Positions 1 through 5,597 of a stretch of 5,742 nucleotides of DNA are shown here, one piece after another. This DNA comes from Anaerolineae bacterium (lineage in GTDB: Bacteria > Chloroflexota > Anaerolineae > Anaerolineales > UBA4823): positions 1-5,742 of the forward strand of contig JAUXFR010000104.1 in NCBI GenBank assembly GCA_030622805.1, in the 5' to 3' direction. The notes beneath the pieces were generated by a model that had not been told where the DNA came from, did no database searches, and saw only the letters and a list, made by a program, of their open reading frames with translations. A program made the position numbers and the translations under genes. Numbering within the stretch: the first letter of the stretch is position 1; each line of letters begins with the position of its first letter.

Positions 1-211
1 GAAAACGTCCTCAACTACCCTATACTTTCCATACGATGAATATCGATACTCAACGGCATACTTGATTACCTGGTCGTGCTCGGGTTTGCGTTCGTGTAGA
101 CCATGGTCACCAGGACCATCTGGCATCGCAGTTTGTTGGGCAGGGGCGTGGGATTTTTGGTCAGATGGCTGACGAATGATAAGAATTTGAACGAAGGATG
201 AAGGTGTAATT
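1..211. other. Leader region, no supported gene
   Basis: I see no gene here that I can defend. One plus-strand frame entering from the left stops at bases 37-39. Two frames stay open over much of the stretch: one plus-strand frame to about 172, and one minus-strand frame with an ATG at 126-124 that leaves the window at base 1. Neither has a Shine-Dalgarno site or a recognisable protein sequence. The stretch holds a 10-base palindrome (99-108) overlapping a 6-base inverted repeat (103-108 with 114-119), and a 5-base hairpin (160-164 with 169-173). A promoter for the downstream genes should lie here or further left, but no good -35/-10 pair is visible. Confidence 0.5.
201..206 (+). promoter_or_regulatory. 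Shine-Dalgarno site of the LPG-synthase-region gene
   Basis: AAGGTG lies five bases before the ATG at 212, with a second purine-rich stretch (GAAGGATG) just upstream. This supports 212 as the start. The following codons encode a basic N-terminus and then a membrane helix, as expected for this family. Confidence 0.6.
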
Positions 212-1234
212 ATGAAGAAAAAAACTTCCAAAAAACGCATCTGGATCGCGATTGGAATTGTCGTGCTTATATTGGTGGTGCTGATATTTTTCTCGGATAT
301 CCAGGATGTGGTCGATATGCTGTTAACTGCCGATTGGGTTGTATTAGCTGCCGCCACAGTTTGTATGATGTTCGGGATGCTGCTGATAACAACCCGCTGG
401 CGTTACGTTCTTAATAACCGACCAAAATTTCTCCCAACGTTTCACGCAGACGGTATCAGCTTTACGAGTAAGTTTTTCCTGCCGATCCCAATTCCAATCC
501 TGAGGGTGGTTAATTTATCGCTTCTAACTCCCATCGATGTGTCCGAATCAACGTCAGCAGCGGTAATTGACCGCATGATAGGATTTGTCATGCGGTTGGT
601 GGCGCTGGCACTCACCTTTCTGTTCATCTCCGGGACCAGGCTTTCTATCTGGGTCATTCTGGGGGGAATTCTTTTTTTACTGGCAGTATTTGGAATCATG
701 AGCTGGTTGGTAAAGAATGCAAAAAATATTCTCCCGAGAATCACAAAACTGGTCGCGCGTCTACCAAATATGAGCGAAGAGCAGTTAGAGGGAGCCATGA
801 CTAACCTGTATAATGGCCTGGAGCAGGTGCAGTCAACGCGTAAGCTGTTAACTGCGATGCTGATATCGCTGGTGATGTGGACATTCTTCCTGTTATTTTA
901 CACCCTGGGGTTTCACGCCCTGGATTTCGGTGTCAGCACGCGTGAAGCTTTCGCGATGGCATCCGCAGCCCTGGTGATCGTGCCCCCATCCACACCGCCG
1001 ATGATTGGTTTCTACCAGGGTTTGATGGTTGCCATCCTGCTGCCTTTTGGCTATATAAACCTTTCAGAAGCGACCGCCTATGCGATCCTTGTGTTCCTCG
1101 TTCAACTGGTCTTGTGGCTGATCGTGGCCATCTGGGGTCTGCGCCGGGCGCACCTCAAAGTCAGTGATGTGATCCATGAATCGAGAGAAGGTGTACAGCA
1201 AGACAGCCTTATATTAGAGCAGCCTGACAATTAA
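212..1234 (+). CDS. LPG-synthase membrane-region (UPF0104/YbhN-like) protein
   Basis: This 340-residue protein is an integral membrane protein resembling the membrane region of lysylphosphatidylglycerol synthase (PF03706, UPF0104/YbhN/AglD-like). In MprF this region moves lipids across the membrane; stand-alone members are mostly uncharacterised and often sit near lipid or glycan genes. What is seen: a basic N-terminus (MKKKTSKKR), hydrophobic segments near residues 10-27, 41-60, 124-140, 145-166, 212-232, 244-258 and 285-310, a central stretch with IDRMIGFVMRL (119-129), and a C-terminal VPPSTPPMIGFYQG (257-270) that matches the family's Pro/Gly-rich motif before its last helices. Length is normal for a stand-alone member. 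There is no C-terminal aminoacyltransferase domain, so it should not make lysyl-PG by itself. It is the first of three closely spaced plus-strand membrane-protein genes. The family call is fairly sure; the substrate is unknown. Confidence 0.78.
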   Translation: MKKKTSKKRIWIAIGIVVLILVVLIFFSDIQDVVDMLLTADWVVLAAATVCMMFGMLLITTRWRYVLNNRPKFLPTFHADGISFTSKFFLPIPIPILRVVNLSLLTPIDVSESTSAAVIDRMIGFVMRLVALALTFLFISGTRLSIWVILGGILFLLAVFGIMSWLVKNAKNILPRITKLVARLPNMSEEQLEGAMTNLYNGLEQVQSTRKLLTAMLISLVMWTFFLLFYTLGFHALDFGVSTREAFAMASAALVIVPPSTPPMIGFYQGLMVAILLPFGYINLSEATAYAILVFLVQLVLWLIVAIWGLRRAHLKVSDVIHESREGVQQDSLILEQPDN

Positions 1235-1278
1235 AGTTGGTGTTTAAATTCCTCAACTTCTAATTACTGAAAATAATT

Positions 1279-1284
1279 AAGGAG
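1279..1284 (+). promoter_or_regulatory. Strong Shine-Dalgarno site, second gene
   Basis: AAGGAG is the strongest ribosome binding site in the window, 10 bases before the ATG at 1295. A nearer ATG at 1287 is out of frame with the gene and only two bases from the site, so 1295 is the better start. Two TAATTA copies (1261-1266 and 1274-1279) just upstream could pair into a weak AU hairpin whose last base overlaps the site. Confidence 0.7.
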
Positions 1285-1294
1285 ATATGAAGAT

Positions 1295-3382
1295 ATGAAA
1301 GAAGAAAAATTTCCCATTTTACGCACAGTCTTACGCACAGTAATCATCTGGGCCAGCGAGGTGCTGGCTTTGGCGATTATGGTATGGATATTACCTGGCA
1401 TCTATATAGATAGCTGGCTGACAGGAGTTATCTTCGTGGCTGCCGTGGGTGTTCTGAACGCTCTGCTGTGGCCGATCTTATCGCGATTTTTCCTGCCGTT
1501 TATGGTCATCACACTCGGCTTCGGGTCGCTTTTATTGAACGCTTTTGTTCTCTGGTTGGCAATGCAATTTATCGAAGGCGTGGGAATCGAGAATTTCTGG
1601 ACGTTGATCTTTGTCGCTTTCGGCATGGCGCTGACCAACATTATTGTCTCAAGCCTGTTGACCATTGACGATGATGCGACCTATTATCGAAACGTACTCC
1701 ACCGTAGGACTCGCCGGGCGAGAAAAAAGGAGGGAAAGGATGTAAAGACTTATCCCGGTGTGATCTTCCTGGAGATTGACGGTCTGGCAGAGGAGATTCT
1801 ACAGAGCGCCTTGCAGGAAGGCTACATGCCAACGCTTTCGAGATGGCTGAAAATCGGTAGTCACAAAGTTATGGCCTGGGAGACGGACACGTCTTGCCAG
1901 ACGGGCGCCAGCCAGGCTGGGATCCTGCACGGCAGCAATGATAACATGCCGGCTTTCCGCTGGGTGGAGAAAGAGAATAATGGCGCCATCACGACCACCT
2001 CCGGACCCTGGGATACTCCTGTGATTGAAGAACAGCACTCCGATGGAAATGGTTTATTAGCAGGGAGTGGTTACAGCCGTTCGAACATGTTCTCGGGTGA
2101 TGCCGTAAATGCCATCTTTACGTACAGTCGTTTAACATCGGGGGGCAGCATGTACACTCCCTCGTTCTACGCCTACTTTTCCAGTCCGTATAACTTTATC
2201 CGCACGATTGGCCTCGTGGTCTGGGAAATTTATAAAGAAATGCGATCCCAGCGGCGGCAGGAGCGAGAAGACATCCAGCCGCGCCTGGATCGCAAAGAGC
2301 GCGGAGGTCCATACCCTTTCATGCGCGCCTTCACGAATGTCATCATGCGCGACATGAATACTTACACGCTTATCGGGGATATCTACGAGGGCGAAGCGGA
2401 TGCCATTTACTGCACCTACGCGGCATACGATGAAACTGCCCATCATTCGGGAATAATGGATGAGGATGCGATGGATGAGTTAACGCAGTTAGACAGGCAG
2501 TTCGCGCGTTTGGAGCATGCCTCCCAGATATCCGACCGTTCTTACAAATTCGTTGTTCTGTCCGACCATGGGCAGACCCAGGGAGCAACGTTCAAACAGC
2601 GCTATGGAGAGTCTCTAGAAGAGTACATTGGACGCATACTGCCAGAAGAAATGAAAGTGTACGAAGATGTCCAGGTTCATGAGGACTGGGGTCAACTGAG
2701 CGCTGTTGTGACCGACCTAGCCGAAGATGATGAACATGGCCTGACCCAACGATTAGCCCGGCGTTCTAAAGAACGCTACTACAAAGACATGGTCATGATG
2801 GGACCTACTTATGAACGTGTGAAGCAGGAAAAGCAAGGTGTGGTGGCAGCTTCCAAGCAAGCGGAAGTGATCGTGCTGGCTTCCGGCAACCTTGGGCTGA
2901 TCTACTTCACGGATTGGGAGGAGCGCATCAGCTATGAAGATATGGAACGTGCCATGCCTGGTTTTATCGAGGCCTTGGTGAAGCATGAGGGTATCGGCTT
3001 CGTCATGGTGCGTTCAAGTGAACACGGTGCTATGGTGATCGGTGAACAGGGCACCTATTTCTTGGACGAGGACCGCATTGAGGGTGAAAACCCATTGAAA
3101 GACTTCCGACCTCGGGCTCCCCAGCACCTGAAACGAACGGACAGTTTTAAGTATTGCCCCGATATCCTCGTAAACAGCTTCTACGATCCGGTTACTGAGG
3201 AAGGAGCCGCCTTCGAGGAACTGCTGGGATTCCACGGTGGACTGGGTGGCAACCAGGCCAAACCATTTCTGTTGTTCCCAGCCGAATGGGATATTGATAA
3301 AGAAGAGATCGTGGGAGCGGAGCAGGTTTATAGGGTACTTAAGGGTAGGGTGAGTACATATGGATCAGCAGTGTCTGAATGA
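1295..3382 (+). CDS. PF04020-type membrane domain fused to alkaline-phosphatase-superfamily phosphodiesterase
   Basis: This 695-residue protein is a membrane-anchored hydrolase of unknown substrate. Residues about 11-123 form four hydrophobic helices (near 11-33, 42-62, 66-90, 101-122) with the PF04020 ('4-TMS phage holin', YvlD-like) pattern: LPGI (33-36), GVLNALLWPIL (52-62), ITLGFGSLLLNAF (72-84). A very basic linker follows (136-147). Residues about 153-665 match the alkaline phosphatase/type I phosphodiesterase fold: EID162 with metal ligand D162, nucleophile T203 in CQTGAS (ten residues before G213, as in nucleotide pyrophosphatases), D379 and H383 in YDETAHHSG, D424 and H425 in LSDHG, and H647 in GFHGG. 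All expected ligands are present, so it should be active. Basic residues at the N-terminus, at R64 and after helix 4 suggest the catalytic domain faces the cytoplasm. I recall similar fusions in Actinobacteria, functionally uncharacterised. The product is probably not a phage holin despite the domain name. Confidence 0.85.
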   Translation: MKEEKFPILRTVLRTVIIWASEVLALAIMVWILPGIYIDSWLTGVIFVAAVGVLNALLWPILSRFFLPFMVITLGFGSLLLNAFVLWLAMQFIEGVGIENFWTLIFVAFGMALTNIIVSSLLTIDDDATYYRNVLHRRTRRARKKEGKDVKTYPGVIFLEIDGLAEEILQSALQEGYMPTLSRWLKIGSHKVMAWETDTSCQTGASQAGILHGSNDNMPAFRWVEKENNGAITTTSGPWDTPVIEEQHSDGNGLLAGSGYSRSNMFSGDAVNAIFTYSRLTSGGSMYTPSFYAYFSSPYNFIRTIGLVVWEIYKEMRSQRRQEREDIQPRLDRKERGGPYPFMRAFTNVIMRDMNTYTLIGDIYEGEADAIYCTYAAYDETAHHSGIMDEDAMDELTQLDRQFARLEHASQISDRSYKFVVLSDHGQTQGATFKQRYGESLEEYIGRILPEEMKVYEDVQVHEDWGQLSAVVTDLAEDDEHGLTQRLARRSKERYYKDMVMMGPTYERVKQEKQGVVAASKQAEVIVLASGNLGLIYFTDWEERISYEDMERAMPGFIEALVKHEGIGFVMVRSSEHGAMVIGEQGTYFLDEDRIEGENPLKDFRPRAPQHLKRTDSFKYCPDILVNSFYDPVTEEGAAFEELLGFHGGLGGNQAKPFLLFPAEWDIDKEEIVGAEQVYRVLKGRVSTYGSAVSE
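1319..1342 (+). repeat. Tandem 12-base duplication encoding LRTV twice
   Basis: The unit TTACGCACAGT(C/A) occurs twice in a row (1319-1330 and 1331-1342) and differs only in its last base. It encodes residues 9-16, LRTVLRTV, at the entry to the first membrane helix. The near identity at nucleotide level suggests a recent in-frame slippage duplication. It keeps the frame and adds one basic residue to the N-terminal side. Confidence 0.8.
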
Positions 3383-3404
3383 GGTCGACCTTTCAAATCG
3401 ATTT
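3382..3404. repeat. Two 10-base palindromes between the phosphodiesterase and UbiB genes
   Basis: AGGTCGACCT (3382-3391) begins on the last base of the upstream stop codon, and AAATCGATTT (3395-3404) follows three bases later. Each is a perfect palindrome. They occupy much of the first half of the 55-base gap before the UbiB gene. They could be a protein-binding site or chance. Neither is followed by a T-run of the kind expected for an intrinsic terminator. Confidence 0.4.
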
Positions 3405-3420
3405 CAATTTCTGTCACACT

Positions 3421-3425
3421 GGAGA
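3421..3425 (+). promoter_or_regulatory. Weak, distant ribosome binding site of the UbiB gene
   Basis: The best Shine-Dalgarno-like sequence before the ATG at 3438 is GGAGA, 12 bases upstream, which is further than usual. The start is still well fixed: an in-frame TGA lies at 3429-3431 and no other start codon falls between it and 3438. Compared with the strong site of the gene before it, this suggests lower translation of the UbiB fusion. Confidence 0.4.
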
Positions 3426-3437
3426 AACTGAGTCAAT

Positions 3438-5597
3438 ATGATCTATTTCATTGTACGTGTAATTGTAAATGCCCTGGCAGTCGCGCTTACGATCGCGATC
3501 ACGCCTGGCATAGATCTGGCGCCAGATCTGGAACAGAAGATGATCATCCTCCTGGTCTATCTTATTTTGGGGACAGCATTCGGTCTGATAAACGCATTAA
3601 TCCGCCCTCTGGTTCTGCTTGTGACTGGAACCCTTGTAATCTGGACAATGGGGTTGTTCACATTCGTGATCAATGGCTTGATGTTCTATCTGCTTTCAAT
3701 ACTGACGCCTAACCTGGTGGTGATCAATTCGCCTGCGATAATCTGGGTTATTCTGGCAGGAGCCATCATGGGAGTTGTCGTAACCATCCTGGAGGCGATT
3801 TTTGGCTTGGATAGCCCGGTAATTGATGATACCGGTAAAAGCAAGTTCTACTGGCGCTGGTTAGGTCTTCTACCTGGGGGAAGACGTAATAGGATTGTTG
3901 AAAACATCCGTCTCAAGCAAGTTTATGACATCATTCGCCGCTATAGCATTGACATTATGGTCGGAATAACCCCTCTGGCTGGCTTTCGCCGGTATATGCA
4001 GCGCTTGATTTACCCTACCAAGCAAGTCATTGCCGAAGAAAGTCCCCCAAAAGCCATCCGATTGATGCTGCAAGATTTAGGACCAACCTATGTCAAGCTT
4101 GGACAAATGATCGCCAGCCGCTCGGAGATGCTTCCAGAAGAATGGGAGGCGGAGCTCAGCAAGTTACAAAGCGAGGTAGACCCCTTTCCATATGAAGAAG
4201 CCCATCGCATCATAACTGAAGAGCTTGGATCACCCCCTGAAGAATGTTTCACCTCGTTTGAAACGGAACCATTTGCGGCAGCCTCCATGGCCCAGGTTTA
4301 TCGAGCTACATTACCCGAGGGAGAAGATGTGGTGGTGAAAGTGGAACGCCCGGATATCAATGTCACTGTGCGCGGGGACCTTAATGTGATACGGAATGTT
4401 GTCTCTACATTGGAGAAGCGAGCTGAGTGGGCACGCAACTTCGGTTTCAGCGGCATGGTCGAAGAATTCGCAGAAAACGTGACTGAGGAGCTGGATTACG
4501 AAAACGAAGCATACAATGCTCGCCGCCTAAAGCAAACCATGAACGAGTTCGATTATGTCAGTGTCCCCACCATCTACGGCGAATACAGCACCTCAAAAGT
4601 CATAACCATGGAGTATATGCAGGGTGTCAAGATCACTGAAAACAAAGCATTGGATGCTGCCGGGATTGACCGGGAAGAGCTGGCGCGTGCTTTCATCAGG
4701 GTAATCAATAAGCAGGTTATGATTGATGGCTTCTTTCACGGTGATCCTCATCCTGGCAATGTGCTGGTCGAATTGGAAAGCGGAAATATTGTCTTCTTAG
4801 ACCTGGGCATGATGGGTCAGTTGACTGATGAGGAGCGAATGGCTTTATTCGATGTCATCTGGTCATTGAAATATGGCGACTCGCATAACCTTACAAGGAC
4901 ACTGCTGAGGTTATCTGCCCATTTCAAGGAGATCGACGAGGAAGAACTTCAACAAGATATTGACCGCCTGGTACAACGTTATGTAATTTACAGTGACTCC
5001 CCACCACAACTCTCTGATGTGGTTCCAGTGGTTCTCAACCTGCTTTTCGTTTATGGTCTGCAATTGGATCGTTCTTTTACGATTGCCCTCAAAAGTATGA
5101 TGCAGACTGAAGAACTCGTGCGTACCCTGGCTCCCGAACTATCCTTCCTTAATGCAGCAGTTGAGGAAGTGCAGGGAGTGATGATGGAGCAATTGAGAGG
5201 TGATGTGATCTATGATGGGCTCAAAAAGCACAGCCTTAAGACTGCAAAAACCATTGTAGTTAATTGGCCACGCTGGCAGCGTTCAGCAGCGAAATGGGTC
5301 GAACAGTTGGAGAGCGGTCAATTTGCGGTTAGACTCGATACGAGTGATGTAAATAAAAATATCAATCAGGTTGAGAAGAGCTTAAATCGCAGCGTGCGCA
5401 GCTTGGTCCTGGCCCTGTTACTTGTCGGGATGCTGCTTGGATCGGCGATCATCAGCCTCGCACCCATACAAGAGCTTCGGTTCCTGGATTTTATTCCATT
5501 TGATGTGTTCGTCCTCGTGTTCATCATTGCAGCCGTTCTCGCTTTCGTATATGTCATGTTCGCGATCTGGAGCGCCTGGCGGGATCACAAGCGGTGA
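3438..5597 (+). CDS. PF04020-type membrane domain fused to UbiB/ABC1 (COQ8-like) ATPase
   Basis: This 719-residue protein joins a four-helix PF04020-like domain (about 1-124; TPGI 22-25, GLINALIRPL 49-58, TMGLFTFVIN 70-79) to a complete UbiB/ABC1 atypical kinase-like domain. The family (UbiB, COQ8/ADCK) is ATP-dependent, acts at the membrane and supports biosynthesis or movement of quinones and other isoprenoid lipids. Visible motifs: KLGQ (220-223) of the KxGQ extension, the Ala-rich loop AAAS (280-283), the VVVKVERP strand with lysine K301, ELDYENEAYN (351-360), the catalytic loop HGDPHPGN (D436, N441), and the metal-binding DLG (455-457), where many relatives have DFG. Two more membrane helices end the protein (about 655-675 and 687-711), as in other UbiB proteins. 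Without the N-terminal module the rest would be of ordinary UbiB length, so this is an added domain. The ATP site implies a cytoplasmic catalytic domain. I give no gene symbol because the fusion is not the standard ubiB. Confidence 0.88.
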   Translation: MIYFIVRVIVNALAVALTIAITPGIDLAPDLEQKMIILLVYLILGTAFGLINALIRPLVLLVTGTLVIWTMGLFTFVINGLMFYLLSILTPNLVVINSPAIIWVILAGAIMGVVVTILEAIFGLDSPVIDDTGKSKFYWRWLGLLPGGRRNRIVENIRLKQVYDIIRRYSIDIMVGITPLAGFRRYMQRLIYPTKQVIAEESPPKAIRLMLQDLGPTYVKLGQMIASRSEMLPEEWEAELSKLQSEVDPFPYEEAHRIITEELGSPPEECFTSFETEPFAAASMAQVYRATLPEGEDVVVKVERPDINVTVRGDLNVIRNVVSTLEKRAEWARNFGFSGMVEEFAENVTEELDYENEAYNARRLKQTMNEFDYVSVPTIYGEYSTSKVITMEYMQGVKITENKALDAAGIDREELARAFIRVINKQVMIDGFFHGDPHPGNVLVELESGNIVFLDLGMMGQLTDEERMALFDVIWSLKYGDSHNLTRTLLRLSAHFKEIDEEELQQDIDRLVQRYVIYSDSPPQLSDVVPVVLNLLFVYGLQLDRSFTIALKSMMQTEELVRTLAPELSFLNAAVEEVQGVMMEQLRGDVIYDGLKKHSLKTAKTIVVNWPRWQRSAAKWVEQLESGQFAVRLDTSDVNKNINQVEKSLNRSVRSLVLALLLVGMLLGSAIISLAPIQELRFLDFIPFDVFVLVFIIAAVLAFVYVMFAIWSAWRDHKR
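3512..3529. repeat. 18-base perfect palindrome inside the UbiB-fusion gene
   Basis: AGATCTGGCGCCAGATCT reads the same on both strands and lies 74 bases into the gene, where it encodes the extracytoplasmic-loop residues around DLAPDL. A second perfect palindrome, GATCGCGATC, sits at 3491-3500. The larger one could fold into a strong hairpin in mRNA. It may be a by-product of the repeated Asp-Leu codons. Confidence 0.6.

Noticed and set aside
160..173. GTCAG/CTGAC hairpin next to TTTTT in the leader
   Set aside because: The T-run precedes the hairpin on the plus strand and becomes A's on the minus strand, so it cannot terminate transcription in either direction.
157..185. Possible promoter: TTGGTC with TAAGAA 17 bases later, upstream of the first gene
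   Set aside because: The -10 part matches the consensus at only about half of its positions, and the spacing was chosen to fit. It is not enough to annotate.
442..798. Minus-strand open frame of 118 codons within the first gene
   Set aside because: It is antisense to a well-supported membrane protein, resembles no family, and has no ribosome binding site. It is a shadow.
1234..1259. Inverted repeat AAGTTG/CAACTT after the first gene as a terminator
   Set aside because: The six-base AT-rich stem has a 14-base loop and no T-run, so it does not look like an intrinsic terminator.
2132..2588. Overlapping minus-strand frames in the phosphodiesterase gene
   Set aside because: They are antisense to conserved catalytic motifs and have no family resemblance, so they are shadows.
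1295..3809. Prophage or lysis cassette, because of the 'phage holin' domains
   Set aside because: The domains are fused to large housekeeping-type enzymes, and there is no endolysin, integrase or phage structural gene. PF04020 proteins are widespread chromosomal membrane proteins.
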